Assembly: GCA_000433175.1 (NCBI GenBank)
Contig: HF986739.1
Span: 10,559-70,986, forward strand
Direction of reading: 5' to 3'
From: Prevotella sp. CAG:1058
GTDB lineage: Bacteria > Bacteroidota > Bacteroidia > Bacteroidales > Bacteroidaceae
DNA length: 60,428 nucleotides
In this document: one piece after another, positions 16,985-26,305 of the stretch
Layout of the letters: each line of letters begins with the position of its first letter
Position numbering within the stretch: position 1 is the stretch's first letter
Program-made: the position numbers and the translations under genes
The notes under the pieces: model-generated
The model's database searches: none
Seen by the model: the letters and a program-made list of their open reading frames with translations, nothing else
What the model was told of the DNA's origin: nothing

Positions 16985-18424
16985 ATGTCAGAAGAATTGG
17001 AAAACATGAACGAGAGTTTGTCTGCAGGACAAAACGAAGTTAGCCGTGACGGCTACAGGCAGACAGAAGGCTTTAACAATCAGAGTGGAAACAGGCCGAT
17101 GCGTCCGCGCATAAAGGCGCAGCGCGCATATACGCCTAACAGGAGTTACAACAAGACAGAGGAAGGGTTCCGTCCCGAGGGCTTCGGCGCAGGGCTGCAG
17201 CCGCAGGGTGGGGCGCAGCGTACTTACCGTCCGCGCTTCAATGCCGACCGCCAGGGTGGCTACCAGTCGCAGCATGGCGGTTACCAGCAGCGCCAGGGTG
17301 GTTACCAGCAGCGTCCCCAGGGCTACCGTCCTCATTATAATAATGAAGGCGAAGAGGGCTACCAGCCGCGCCAGGGCCAGTACGGTCAGCGCCAGCAGGC
17401 AGGCTACCGTCCCCACTACAACAAGGATGCCGAGGGTGGCTACCAGCCGCGCCAGAACCAATATGGCGACCGCCAGCAGGCAGGTTACCGTCCGCGTTAC
17501 AACGCCAACCAGGGCGAAGGCGGATACCAGCCCCGTCAGGGCGGCTATCAGCGTGGTGGCTACCAGCGTCCGCAGTATGGACAGCAGCGCCAGGGTGGCT
17601 ACAACCGCCAGGGCTACAACCGCCAGCGCACTGCCGACTACGACCCGCATGCTAAGTACAGCCTTAAGAAACGCATCGAATACAAGGAGGAGCATATCGA
17701 CCCGACGGTGCCCGTCCGCCTTAACAAGTTCCTCGCCAACGCCGGAATATGCAGCCGCCGCGAGGCCGACGAGTTCATACAGGCAGGCGTCGTGACTGTC
17801 AACGGCAACGTGGTTACCGAGCTCGGTACGAAGGTTATGCGTACTGACGACGTGAAGTTCCACGACCAGCCCGTTAAGATGGAGAAGAAGGTGTACGTGC
17901 TGCTCAACAAGCCTAAGGACACGGTGACCACCAGCGACGACCCGCAGCAGCGCAAGACCGTCATGGACTTGGTCAAGAACGCTTGTCCGGAGCGCATATA
18001 TCCCGTAGGCCGTCTTGACCGCAACACCACCGGTGTGCTGCTTCTCACCAACGACGGCGACCTCGCCAGCAAGCTGACACACCCGAAATTCTTGAAGAAG
18101 AAGATTTACCACGTGTTCCTTGACAAGAACGTCACCGCCCACGACATGCAGCAGATAGCTTCAGGCATAACACTCGAAGACGGTGAAGTACATGCCGACG
18201 CCATTGAATACGCAAGCCCGACGGACAAGAGCCAGGTTGGTATCGAGATACACAGCGGCAAGAACCGCATCGTGCGCCGCATATTCGAGAGCCTCGGCTA
18301 CCGCGTTGTAAAGCTCGACCGCGTGCAGTTTGCAGGACTGACAAAGAAGAACCTGCGCCGCGGCGACTGGCGTTTCCTTACAGAAAAAGAGGTCGACATG
18401 CTGCGCATGGGTGCCTTTGAATAA
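16985..18424 (+). CDS. rluB: RsuA/RluB-type pseudouridine synthase with long Gln/Gly/Tyr/Arg-rich N-terminus
   Basis: 479 residues. Residues 1-225 are low complexity, built from repeats such as GGYQQRQGGYQQR and QAGYRPHYN, rich in Q, G, Y and R, and resembling RGG or prion-like RNA-binding tails. An S4 domain follows (PVRLNKFLANAGICSRREAD, about 238-257), then the pseudouridine synthase domain with the catalytic-Asp motif GRLDRNTTGVLLLTNDGDL. The C-terminal family modifies 23S (RluB) or 16S (RsuA) rRNA. The tail is unusual in length and composition. The repeat DNA is in frame with no stop. It lies between purB and asnS. Confidence 0.9.
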   Translation: MSEELENMNESLSAGQNEVSRDGYRQTEGFNNQSGNRPMRPRIKAQRAYTPNRSYNKTEEGFRPEGFGAGLQPQGGAQRTYRPRFNADRQGGYQSQHGGYQQRQGGYQQRPQGYRPHYNNEGEEGYQPRQGQYGQRQQAGYRPHYNKDAEGGYQPRQNQYGDRQQAGYRPRYNANQGEGGYQPRQGGYQRGGYQRPQYGQQRQGGYNRQGYNRQRTADYDPHAKYSLKKRIEYKEEHIDPTVPVRLNKFLANAGICSRREADEFIQAGVVTVNGNVVTELGTKVMRTDDVKFHDQPVKMEKKVYVLLNKPKDTVTTSDDPQQRKTVMDLVKNACPERIYPVGRLDRNTTGVLLLTNDGDLASKLTHPKFLKKKIYHVFLDKNVTAHDMQQIASGITLEDGEVHADAIEYASPTDKSQVGIEIHSGKNRIVRRIFESLGYRVVKLDRVQFAGLTKKNLRRGDWRFLTEKEVDMLRMGAFE

Positions 18425-18439
18425 ACGGAAAGTAAATGA

Positions 18440-18558
18440 CGGAATGACGATAGGGTACAGGTAAGGCCGCCGGACGGCGCCGTTTGCGCTCCTTAAGGTT
18501 TCTGCCCCGGATGTGCCGGGCGGCCGGTTTTGCCGGCGGAGAACCTCTCCCTATTCCG
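18440..18558 (+). promoter_or_regulatory. folded leader upstream of asnS
   Basis: The ends pair through CGGA (18440-18443) with TCCG (18555-18558) and ATAGGG (18450-18455) with CCCTAT (18549-18554). Inside are GC-rich hairpins such as CCGG-atgtg-CCGG and GCCGG-ttttg-CCGGC. It sits just before the asnS start at 18584. It may be a structured leader; no known riboswitch class is recognised. Confidence 0.35.
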
Positions 18559-18583
18559 AATCCCCTATATAGATAAAGCAATT

Positions 18584-19987
18584 ATGGAAAAGATAAAGAG
18601 GACAAAAGTTGTCGATGTGCTCGCCCGTACAGACTTCGGGGCAATCGTCAACGTGCGCGGATGGGTGCGCACCCACCGCAGCAGCAAGTCGGTCGACTTC
18701 ATCGCGCTTAACGATGGCTCTACCATAAAGAACGTTCAGGTGGTTGTCGACCCTTCAAAGTTTGACCCTGAGACTCTTAAGCAGATTACTACCGGTGCCT
18801 GCATCAATGTAAACGGCGAGCTGGTACAGAGCCAGGGTGCCGGCCAGAGTGTCGAGCTTCAGTGCCGCGAGCTTGAGGTTTACGGCCTTTGCGGCAGCGA
18901 CTACCCCATGCAGAAAAAGGGACAGAGCTTCGAATACATGCGCCAGTACGCCCATATGCGTCTGCGTACCAACACCTTCGGGGCTGTAATGCGCATACGC
19001 CACAACATGGCTATCGCCATACATAAATATTTCCACGACCACGGTTTCTTCTATTTCCACACTCCGCTCATCACCGCCAGCGACTGTGAAGGCGCCGGCC
19101 AGATGTTCCAGGTGACTACGAAGAACCTCTACGACCTGAAGAAGGGTGAGGACGGCAAGATTGTTTATGACGACGATTTCTTCGGAAAGCAGACTTCGCT
19201 CACAGTGAGCGGCCAGCTCGAAGGCGAGCTTGGAGCCACCGCACTTGGTGCAATCTATACGTTCGGTCCGACCTTCCGTGCCGAGAACTCCAACACTCCG
19301 CGCCACCTGGCCGAGTTTTGGATGATCGAGCCGGAGGTTGCTTTCATTGACCTCGACGACCTGATGGACCTTGAGGAAGACTTCATCAAGTACTGCGTGC
19401 AGTGGGCTTTGGACAACTGTAAGGACGACCTTGAGTTCCTCAACAAGATGATTGACAAGACACTGCTCGAGCGTCTCCACTCCGTTGTCGAAGGAACGTT
19501 TGTCCGTCTGGAATATACTGAAGGCATACGCATACTCGAAGAGGCTGTCAAGAACGGCCACAAGTTCGAGTTCCCGGTAAGCTGGGGCATGGATTTGGCC
19601 AGCGAGCACGAGCGTTACCTTGTAGAGCACCACTTCAAGAAGCCTGTCATCATGACCGGATATCCCAAGGCCATCAAGGCGTTCTACATGAAGATAAACG
19701 AAGACGGCAAGACCGTGCAGGGCACGGACGTACTCTTCCCGCAGATTGGCGAGATCATCGGAGGAAGCGTGCGTGAGGAGAACTACGACAAGCTTATGGG
19801 CGAAATCAACGAGCGCAACATTCCGATGAAGGACATGTGGTGGTATCTTGACACACGTAAGTACGGCACTTGTCCCCACGGAGGCTTCGGCCTGGGCTTC
19901 GAGAGGCTTATTCTCTTCGTTACGGGCATGCAGAACATTCGCGACGTGATACCGTTCCCGCGTACTCCGAAGAACGCGGAATTCTAA
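18584..19987 (+). CDS. asnS: asparaginyl-tRNA synthetase
   Basis: 467 residues from ATG 18584; the in-frame start at 18530 lies inside the folded leader. An N-terminal OB-fold anticodon-binding domain ([25 protein letters not shown] split by a short loop) precedes the class II catalytic core: motif 2 [21 protein letters not shown] region and motif 3 [20 protein letters not shown]. It charges tRNA-Asn with asparagine. AsnS rather than AspS is indicated by the overall length and the [11 protein letters not shown] motif. It is followed by guaD. Confidence 0.96.
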   Translation: MEKIKRTKVVDVLARTDFGAIVNVRGWVRTHRSSKSVDFIALNDGSTIKNVQVVVDPSKFDPETLKQITTGACINVNGELVQSQGAGQSVELQCRELEVYGLCGSDYPMQKKGQSFEYMRQYAHMRLRTNTFGAVMRIRHNMAIAIHKYFHDHGFFYFHTPLITASDCEGAGQMFQVTTKNLYDLKKGEDGKIVYDDDFFGKQTSLTVSGQLEGELGATALGAIYTFGPTFRAENSNTPRHLAEFWMIEPEVAFIDLDDLMDLEEDFIKYCVQWALDNCKDDLEFLNKMIDKTLLERLHSVVEGTFVRLEYTEGIRILEEAVKNGHKFEFPVSWGMDLASEHERYLVEHHFKKPVIMTGYPKAIKAFYMKINEDGKTVQGTDVLFPQIGEIIGGSVREENYDKLMGEINERNIPMKDMWWYLDTRKYGTCPHGGFGLGFERLILFVTGMQNIRDVIPFPRTPKNAEF

Positions 19988-20094
19988 GTGATACAGTCTC
20001 CCTGCCCTACAAGGTGGGGAGAGCTTGTCTTTTATTAATTCGTATAATTTGTAAACATTATGGTCCTCCTGCCGGAGGATATGGAAGGAGAATT

Positions 20095-20562
20095 ATGACA
20101 AAGGACGAACTTATGCGTGAAGCCATACGGCTTTCTATTGAGAATGTGGCCAACGGCGGCGGTCCGTTCGGTGCTGTTATAGCGCGCGACGGCGAGATTG
20201 TGGCTACCGGCGTGAACCGTGTTACGGCCAACAACGACCCTACCGCCCATGCCGAGGTCAGCGCGATACGCCGTGCCGCCGAAGTGCTTGGCACGTTCAA
20301 CCTGTCGGGTTGCGAGATATTCACCTCGTGCGAGCCTTGCCCCATGTGCTTGGGCGCTATATACTGGGCGCACCTGGACAAGGTGTATTACGCCAACACC
20401 AAGGATGACGCCAAAGGCATCGGTTTCGACGATTCGTTCATCTACGACGAGCTGGCACTGCCGCGTGACGGTCGCCGTCTGCCTGCCGAGGCCCTGATGC
20501 GCTCGGAAGCCATACGTGCGTTCGAACTTTGGCGCGACAAGGCGGATAAGACAGAATATTAA
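20095..20562 (+). CDS. guaD: guanine deaminase (cytidine deaminase fold)
   Basis: 155 residues from ATG 20095, with AAGGAG 5 nt upstream. Zinc ligands and the catalytic Glu are in PTAHAEVSAIR and SCEPCPMCLGAIYW. It is assigned to the Bacillus-type guanine deaminase rather than TadA because of NGGGPFGAVIARDGEI, YYANTKDDAKGIGFDDSFIYDE and the C-terminal FELWRDKADKTEY. It converts guanine to xanthine and ammonia in purine salvage. A small hairpin (TCCTCC 20064-20069 with GGAGGA 20074-20079) just upstream could compete with pairing to the ribosome-binding site. Confidence 0.88.
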   Translation: MTKDELMREAIRLSIENVANGGGPFGAVIARDGEIVATGVNRVTANNDPTAHAEVSAIRRAAEVLGTFNLSGCEIFTSCEPCPMCLGAIYWAHLDKVYYANTKDDAKGIGFDDSFIYDELALPRDGRRLPAEALMRSEAIRAFELWRDKADKTEY

Positions 20563-20615
20563 CTGCCGGCCGTCTGCCCCTCCGGCAGTCGGCTGTTGCA
20601 GTCCATAATATGGTA

Positions 20616-20649
20616 AAAGGCCATGGCAATGTTGTTTGCCATGGCCTTT
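20616..20649. terminator. bidirectional terminator between guaD and the outer-membrane protein gene
   Basis: AAAGGCCATGGCAA (20616-20629) pairs perfectly with 20636-20649, with a 6-nt loop. The genes on both sides point into it (guaD +, 20704 -). Confidence 0.75.
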
Positions 20650-20703
20650 ATCGTGCATCTACCGCCGTGCGGTATGGGTTGTCGGTACTGTTGGATAGGA
20701 GTG

Positions 20704-21672
20704 TCAGAACAGTTTGCGCGTTATGCGCAGGTTGATGACGGGGTACACCTTGAACTTCTTTATTACGTCCACGTAGTCGCCTACGCTGAACATTATGTTC
20801 TTCACGTCTTTCGTCAGGTTGGTGCCGTCATGGGTTATCAGTTCGGGAGTGCCGCCCCAGAACATCGCCCCGCACTCGAAACCGATGTAATATTTGTCGT
20901 TGTTCTTTATCATGCGTCCCGAATATCCGAAGCCCAGATACGGCCTGAAGGTGTTTGCCTTCATGTTTGCCTTCACCATGCCCGTCTCGTCAGGTTCCAT
21001 AAGATATGGCGTTCCGTCAGACTTGTGGTCGCCAACACGTATTCCCATTCGTCCGTACTCAATGAACTTGTCTTCAATGTCGGGGTCGAGGTATACGTTG
21101 TCTCCGTAGATGGGCTCGCCTGCCATTATCTTGTCGTAGATGTTGTTGTATATGCCTACGGCAAGCAGTGACGCCATTTCCTCAGTCTTGTTGTACGCCT
21201 TGGCTATGCGCGACGGTCCCAGGTAGAAGCCTGCCGTAACGTGCCAATTCTTGTTCTTGAACGGGAAAACGTCTACAAGCAGCTTGTAGTTCCAGAACGT
21301 TGGCTCGCCCTTCATGGCCACCTTGTCGTCAGTCTTGTATCCGGTGAACTCCTCGAGTGTCTTTGCCATCGTGTCGAATTGTGTCGGCACCCAGTTGCCG
21401 TTCTCGTCGTATCTTCCGCCCTCGATTGCAAAGTTAAGCGTGGGTGTTATCTTCGGCGTGAAGTCGAAGCCCGTCCTTATCCTTACCATCTTGTGCACGT
21501 AAGTGGCGAAATCGAAGCCGATGCCCGTAGAACCGGCGTTGATTGTGACTTCAAGATTATTGAAAGCCTTGACGGTCTTTGTGCTTTCGGCGTCGGTACT
21601 GGTCTGTGCCGTCGCAGGGAATGCTATCGAACATGCCGCGATTAAAGCCAGCAGATGATGTTTCTTTATCAT
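20704..21672 (-). CDS. outer-membrane beta-barrel protein, function unknown
   Basis: 322 residues with a signal peptide (MIKKHHLLALIAACSIAFPATA, split after TA by prediction). The mature part alternates strand-like segments (LEVTINAGSTGIGFDFATYV, IRTGFDFTPKITPTLNFAIE) and ends VYPVINLRITRKLF with a terminal Phe, typical of barrels inserted by BAM. No specific family is recognised; it resembles uncharacterised Bacteroidetes porin-like proteins. Its promoter is probably TATTTTTG at 21719-21726. It is a single gene, divergent from ftsX. Confidence 0.72.
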   Translation of the reverse strand: MIKKHHLLALIAACSIAFPATAQTSTDAESTKTVKAFNNLEVTINAGSTGIGFDFATYVHKMVRIRTGFDFTPKITPTLNFAIEGGRYDENGNWVPTQFDTMAKTLEEFTGYKTDDKVAMKGEPTFWNYKLLVDVFPFKNKNWHVTAGFYLGPSRIAKAYNKTEEMASLLAVGIYNNIYDKIMAGEPIYGDNVYLDPDIEDKFIEYGRMGIRVGDHKSDGTPYLMEPDETGMVKANMKANTFRPYLGFGYSGRMIKNNDKYYIGFECGAMFWGGTPELITHDGTNLTKDVKNIMFSVGDYVDVIKKFKVYPVINLRITRKLF

Positions 21673-21718
21673 TTTCCTGAATTTTATGCTAATTTGTTGG
21701 TATTGATGTTTATGTTTG

Positions 21719-21726
21719 CAAAAATA
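21719..21726 (-). promoter_or_regulatory. -7 promoter element of the outer-membrane protein gene
   Basis: Minus strand TATTTTTG matches TAnnTTTG and lies 47 bp upstream of the start codon at 21672. Confidence 0.5.
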
Positions 21727-21837
21727 ATTAATTTAATTGAAATACCTTATATTAAATCATAGTTTTTTCGATTTTGGTTTGCATGCCGTTAGTGCAGATA
21801 AAAGCGTGTGTGTGTATGCCTGTGTCCATGGTGTTTC

Positions 21838-21925
21838 CAAAAGATAACCTTTTGCATTGTAAAAGGCAACCTTTTGTCTTGTAAAAGGTAACCTTTTAGA
21901 GCCTGAAAGGCAGCCTTTTGCAACG
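21838..21925. repeat. 22-bp-unit palindromic array, four units
   Basis: Units start at 21838, 21860, 21882 and 21904. The third core AAAAGGTAACCTTTT is a perfect 7+1+7 palindrome. It lies between the outer-membrane protein gene (-) and ftsX (+). The following 21926-22110 is GC-rich with no recognisable gene or site. Confidence 0.85.
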
Positions 21926-22114
21926 TGTTGCTTGTCAAGGTGTTACGCAGGCTGCTGTGGCGCGGTGGCTGTGCGTCAGTGCAGCCGGTGTCCATGGCTT
22001 GCGGTGGCCTTCCCCGGCAGGTGTCCGTAGGTGCGCGCCCGGCGGCTGTGGCGGTGCCGTATTTGCGCCAGGGCATGTGCGTGAGAAATGTTATCGTTAA
22101 TAGTAGTTAAAGTG

Positions 22115-22145
22115 TTGTCCATGCAAACTTTTTTTTGTTACTTTG
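22115..22145 (+). promoter_or_regulatory. probable ftsX promoter
   Basis: TTG at 22115-22117 and TTACTTTG at 22138-22145, a one-base deviation from TAnnTTTG, are about 20 bp apart. They lie just before the ftsX start at 22178. Confidence 0.5.
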
Positions 22146-22177
22146 CAGCAAATTAGGTGTGTTATAGCCACTAAGTA

Positions 22178-23056
22178 ATGGGTAAAAAACAAAACAAGAC
22201 CCGCGTCCGCCATGGATTGCAGGGTGTAACTTTATGTATAAGCACCGCATTGGTGCTGATTTTGTTGGGAATGGTCGTGTTTTCCGTGCTTTCGGCACGC
22301 AACCTGTCGGCTTATGTCAAGGAAAACCTTACGGTTACGATGATGCTCGGCGAGGACATAACCGACCCCGAGGCAAGGCAGTTGTGCAGCGAGCTGCGTA
22401 AGCAGTCGTATATAAGCAACTTGACATATATAAGTAAGGAACAGGCGCTGAAGGAACAGACCGCGGCCATGGGCACTGACCCGAGCGAGTTTATCGGTAT
22501 GAACCCTTTTGTGGCGTCAATCGAGCTGCAGCTTAAGGCTGAATATGCCAACACCGATTCGCTGAAATGGATTTCCAAGAACATCAAGGCGGACAAGCGC
22601 GTCACCGACGTGACCTACCCGCAGGACCTTATGGACAGCGTTAACCACAACCTTAACAAGATAAACCTTGTGCTGCTTGTGCTCGCCGTGCTGCTTACCT
22701 GTGTTTCGTTCTCGCTTATCAACAACACCGTCAGGCTGGGCATGTACGCCCGCCGCTTCACCATACATACGATGAAACTTGTAGGTGCGTCGTGGGGCTT
22801 CATCCGGCGGCCGTTCCTCCGCAACGCCATCGGCATAGGCGTCCTTGCCGCAGTGATAGCCGACGGCGTTCTGGCCAGCGGAGTCTACGCCCTTTACAGC
22901 TACGAGCCGGGCGTCATGGCGGTAGTCACGTGGCAGGTCATGGCCATTACGGGCGGCGCCGTTTTCCTTTTCGGTGTGCTGATAACGCTGTTTTGCGCCT
23001 TTTTCTCGGTCAACAGGTTCCTGCGCATGAAGGCCGGCGACTTGTACAAGATCTGA
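22178..23056 (+). CDS. ftsX: cell-division ABC permease-like protein FtsX
   Basis: 292 residues with the FtsX layout: a short cytoplasmic N-terminus, helix 1 (about 17-40), a periplasmic domain (NLSAYVKENLTVTMMLGEDI onward), and three C-terminal helices beginning LVLLVLAVLLTCVSFSLINNTVRLGMYARRF (read in parts). With FtsE it forms a divisome complex that activates peptidoglycan hydrolases. FtsE is not adjacent here, as is common in Bacteroidetes. The gene heads a run of cotranscribed genes through folK. Confidence 0.93.
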   Translation: MGKKQNKTRVRHGLQGVTLCISTALVLILLGMVVFSVLSARNLSAYVKENLTVTMMLGEDITDPEARQLCSELRKQSYISNLTYISKEQALKEQTAAMGTDPSEFIGMNPFVASIELQLKAEYANTDSLKWISKNIKADKRVTDVTYPQDLMDSVNHNLNKINLVLLVLAVLLTCVSFSLINNTVRLGMYARRFTIHTMKLVGASWGFIRRPFLRNAIGIGVLAAVIADGVLASGVYALYSYEPGVMAVVTWQVMAITGGAVFLFGVLITLFCAFFSVNRFLRMKAGDLYKI

Positions 23057-23184
23057 CGCCACGGCGGCGTATTCTCGGTTAATAATAAACAATTAAATAT
23101 CAGGGCGCGGTACGTGCAGGTACGTGGCTTCGGCCGTTCAGCTTGCCGGCAGGTGTCTTCCGCCCGTAAACCAATAGACAGAAA

Positions 23185-23454
23185 ATGGACAGAAGAAATT
23201 TTGCTTTCGACCGTATGAACTTCATTCTCCTTGCAGTGGGAATGGTTGTAGTAATCATTGGCTTCATCCTGATGAGCGGTGGAGGCACAGAGGACGGGTC
23301 GTTCAATCCCGAAATCTTCAGCACGATGCGTGTCAAGGTGGCTCCCGTGATATGCTTCATCGGTTTTGTCTCGATGGTGTACGCCATCATCCGCAAGCCC
23401 AAGGACGACGGTGCAGACGACTTCAGCAAGACAGATAGCATTAAGGAAAAATAA
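23185..23454 (+). CDS. DUF3098 membrane protein
   Basis: 89 residues with two hydrophobic helices (about 13-30 and 50-67) and the pattern FDRMNFILLAVGMVVVIIGF then PEIFSTMRVKVAPVICFIGF. These match the Bacteroidetes family DUF3098, which has no established function. It lies between ftsX and uppP with only 23 bp to uppP. The conserved neighbourhood suggests a role in envelope growth, but that is inference. Confidence 0.88.
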   Translation: MDRRNFAFDRMNFILLAVGMVVVIIGFILMSGGGTEDGSFNPEIFSTMRVKVAPVICFIGFVSMVYAIIRKPKDDGADDFSKTDSIKEK

Positions 23455-23477
23455 ACAAACAGTAAACAAACAGACTT

Positions 23478-24317
23478 ATGGATTTATTTGAAACGGTCAT
23501 CATCGCCATCGTTGAAGGACTGACTGAGTTTTTGCCGGTATCTTCAACCGGGCACATGATAATCGCGCAGAGCCTATTGGGCGTCGAGAGCACGCCTTTC
23601 GTCAAGGCATTTACGGTGATAATACAGTTTGGCGCCATCCTTTCCGTGATATGCCTTTATTGGAAACGCTTCTTCTATCCTAACGCAGAGAGCCAGGGCA
23701 AGTCGTACTGGCGTTCAATGTTCGACTTTTACGCACGCCTTGTAGTCGGCGTCCTGCCGGCCGTAGTGCTTGGTCTTGCGTTCAACGACTTCATCGAGTC
23801 AAACCTCGGCAACGTCCAGCTGGTAGCCTGGATGCTCATTGTCGGAGGTATATTCATGCTCTTTTGCGACCGCATATTCAACAAGGGCAGCGAAGACACC
23901 AAGCTGACCTACAAGCGCGCCTTCATGATTGGTCTGATTCAGTGCATTTCAATGATACCGGGCGTGTCGCGCTCGATGTCTACAATCGTGGGCGGAATGT
24001 CGCAGCGGCTCACCCGCAAGGCTGCCGCCGAGTTCTCGTTCTTCCTTGCCGTGCCCACCATGCTCGGCGCAACGTGTCTTGAAATGTTCAAGATGATAAC
24101 CCACGGAGACGGCTCGATACTCGCACAGGGCAACAATCTCGAGATGCTGATAATTGGTTCTGTGGTTGCGTTCATCGTAGCCATACTCGCCATAAAGTTC
24201 TTCATCAACTACGTTACGAAGTACGGTTTCGCCGCGTTCGGCTGGTACCGTATTATAGTAGGACTGGTGATAATCATCTGCGCCTTGTGCGGCGTAGAGC
24301 TGAAAATGGTAGACTGA
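23478..24317 (+). CDS. uppP: undecaprenyl-diphosphatase
   Basis: 279 residues, multi-helix membrane protein of the BacA/UppP family. Signature motifs: IVEGLTEFLPVSSTGHMII near the N-terminus and the second copy region SMIPGVSRSMSTIVGGM. It dephosphorylates undecaprenyl diphosphate so the lipid carrier can be reused for peptidoglycan and surface polysaccharides; overexpression gives bacitracin resistance in other bacteria. Its gene is 6 bp upstream of truB, so the two are cotranscribed. Confidence 0.96.
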   Translation: MDLFETVIIAIVEGLTEFLPVSSTGHMIIAQSLLGVESTPFVKAFTVIIQFGAILSVICLYWKRFFYPNAESQGKSYWRSMFDFYARLVVGVLPAVVLGLAFNDFIESNLGNVQLVAWMLIVGGIFMLFCDRIFNKGSEDTKLTYKRAFMIGLIQCISMIPGVSRSMSTIVGGMSQRLTRKAAAEFSFFLAVPTMLGATCLEMFKMITHGDGSILAQGNNLEMLIIGSVVAFIVAILAIKFFINYVTKYGFAAFGWYRIIVGLVIIICALCGVELKMVD

Positions 24318-24323
24318 CGGCTG

Positions 24324-25049
24324 ATGAATTTTCACGAAGGAGAGATAATCTGTCTTGACAAGCCTTACGGAATGTCCAGTTTCGGGGCGTTGGCGCGCGT
24401 GCGCTACCTCATTTCGCAGAAACTGGGCGTTAAACGGATGAAGACAGGCCATGCCGGAACGCTCGACCCGCTTGCCACGGGCGTGCTCGTGCTGTGCACG
24501 GGGCGTGCCACCAAGCGCATAGAAGCGTTGCAGGCAGACACCAAGGAGTATACTGCCACGCTGCAGCTCGGCGCCACCACGGCCAGCTTTGACATGGAAC
24601 ATCCGGTAGACGCAACGTATCCGACTGAGCATATTACCCGCGGGCTGATCGAGGAAACACTCCCGACGTTCATCGGCGAGATACAGCAGGTGCCGCCGGC
24701 TTACTCCGCCTGCAAGGTGAATGGCGACCGCGCTTACACCCTTATGCGCAAGGGGCGCGACGTTGAGCTTAAGGCCAAGACGCTGCGCATCGACGATATA
24801 GAGCTTACATCGTTTGCGCCGGAAACAATGCAGATGTCGATCCGTGTGGTGTGCGGCAAGGGAACGTACATCCGTGCGCTAGCCCGCGACATCGGACAGG
24901 CGCTCGGCAGTGGTGCTTACCTTACGGCATTGAGGCGCACGAGGGTAGGGGATATACGCGTGGAAGACTGCATCACGCTCGACGATTTCCCGCAATGGCT
25001 TGAAAAACAGACAATAGAAGATATAATAACGGAGGAAAACAAAATATGA
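24324..25049 (+). CDS. truB: tRNA pseudouridine-55 synthase
   Basis: 241 residues. The catalytic motif [20 protein letters not shown] contains the nucleophilic Asp, and [16 protein letters not shown] and [17 protein letters not shown] are also conserved. It converts U55 in the T loop of tRNAs to pseudouridine. It is shorter than E. coli TruB because the C-terminal PUA extension is absent, as usual in Bacteroidetes. Its stop overlaps the queA start by four bases, indicating translational coupling. Confidence 0.95.
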   Translation: MNFHEGEIICLDKPYGMSSFGALARVRYLISQKLGVKRMKTGHAGTLDPLATGVLVLCTGRATKRIEALQADTKEYTATLQLGATTASFDMEHPVDATYPTEHITRGLIEETLPTFIGEIQQVPPAYSACKVNGDRAYTLMRKGRDVELKAKTLRIDDIELTSFAPETMQMSIRVVCGKGTYIRALARDIGQALGSGAYLTALRRTRVGDIRVEDCITLDDFPQWLEKQTIEDIITEENKI

Positions 25050-26164
25050 AACTGTCACAATTTAAGTTTAAGTTGCCCGAGGAGCAGATAGCCCTCAACC
25101 CGCCGTACCACCGCGACGAGTGCCGGCTTATGGTCATACACAGGGTTTCCCAGAAGATAGAGATGTACAGAAAGGACGAGAACGGAGAGCCTTTGAAGGA
25201 TGAGGAAGGCAATCCCGTATACCTCGATTTCCGCAATGTGCTCGACTATTTCGACGAGGGCGACGCGTTCATCTTCAACGACACGAAGGTGTTCCCTGCG
25301 CGACTCTATGGAACAAAAGAGAAGACCGACGCCAAGATAGAAGTGTTCCTCCTGCGCGAGCTGAACGAGGAAATGCGTCTTTGGGACGTCCTTGTAGAGC
25401 CTGCACGCAAGATACGAATTGGCAACAAGCTGTTCTTTGACGACAGTGGAACAATGGTGGCAGAGGTGATTGACAACACCACGAGCCGCGGACGCACGCT
25501 GCGCTTCCTTTATGACTGTCCCCACGACGAGTTCAAGCGCGACCTTTACGCCCTCGGCGAGGCTCCGCTGCCTCATTATATAGTTGACCGCCGCCAGGCC
25601 ACACCTGAGGATTTGGACGATTTCCAGTGCATCTATGCCAAGAACGAGGGTGCCGTTACGGCTCCTGCATCAGGCCTTCACTTCAGCCGCGAGCTGATGA
25701 AGCGCATGGAAATAAAGGGCATCGAGTTTGCATTCATCACCCTACACTGCGCTCTCGGCAACTTCCACGACATAGAAGTCGAGGACCTTACGAAGCACAA
25801 GATGGATTCCGAGCAGATGTTTATCGGAGCCGAGGCATGCAAGACAGTGAACACTGCCAAGCAGAACGGACACCACGTGTGCGCAGTAGGCACAAGTGTA
25901 ATCAAGGCTACCGAGACCGCCGTAGGCACGGACAAGATGCTCAAGGAGTATGAGGGCTGGACCAACAAGTTCATCTTCCCGCCTTACGAGTTCGGTGTTG
26001 CCGACTCTATGATAGCCAACTTCTATCATCCGCTGTCTCCGCTGCTCATGTCTACAGCCGCGTTCGGCGGTTACGAGCTTGTCATGCAGGCTTACGACCT
26101 TGCCGTGAAGAACGGATACAAGTTCGGATGCTACGGCGATGCGATGCTTATCGTGAACGACTGA
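25046..26164 (+). CDS. queA: S-adenosylmethionine:tRNA ribosyltransferase-isomerase
   Basis: 372 residues. Conserved family segments: [36 protein letters not shown], the active-site region [17 protein letters not shown], and the C-terminus [12 protein letters not shown]. It transfers and isomerises the ribosyl group of SAM onto preQ1 in tRNA to give epoxyqueuosine. A short insertion near residue 35-55 ([19 protein letters not shown]) makes it slightly longer than E. coli QueA (356). It is coupled to truB by overlapping ATGA. Confidence 0.96.
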   Translation: MKLSQFKFKLPEEQIALNPPYHRDECRLMVIHRVSQKIEMYRKDENGEPLKDEEGNPVYLDFRNVLDYFDEGDAFIFNDTKVFPARLYGTKEKTDAKIEVFLLRELNEEMRLWDVLVEPARKIRIGNKLFFDDSGTMVAEVIDNTTSRGRTLRFLYDCPHDEFKRDLYALGEAPLPHYIVDRRQATPEDLDDFQCIYAKNEGAVTAPASGLHFSRELMKRMEIKGIEFAFITLHCALGNFHDIEVEDLTKHKMDSEQMFIGAEACKTVNTAKQNGHHVCAVGTSVIKATETAVGTDKMLKEYEGWTNKFIFPPYEFGVADSMIANFYHPLSPLLMSTAAFGGYELVMQAYDLAVKNGYKFGCYGDAMLIVND

Positions 26165-26181
26165 TAAAGTGAAGGGTTAAG

Positions 26182-26240
26182 AGTGAAAAGTGAAGAATTC
26201 ATTACCTGAAGCCAGACTTGCGGATTTTTCACTTTTCACT
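26182..26240 (+). terminator. possible queA terminator in a GTGAA-repeat region
   Basis: AGTGAAAAGTGAA (26182-26194) pairs perfectly with 26228-26240, followed by TTTAGTTTTT. The surrounding 26165-26305 is simple sequence built of GTGAA/TTCAC words. It may terminate queA or simply be a degenerate repeat. Confidence 0.45.
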
Positions 26241-26305
26241 TTTAGTTTTTCACTTGCTTGCCATTCTGTTCTTCACTCTTCGTTCTTCACTCTTCACTTG
26301 AAACA

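Noticed and set aside
20616..20649. AAAGGCCATGGC inverted repeat as another member of the 22-bp family
   Set aside because: It has no second unit and no 22-bp phasing; it is better explained as a bidirectional terminator between convergent genes.
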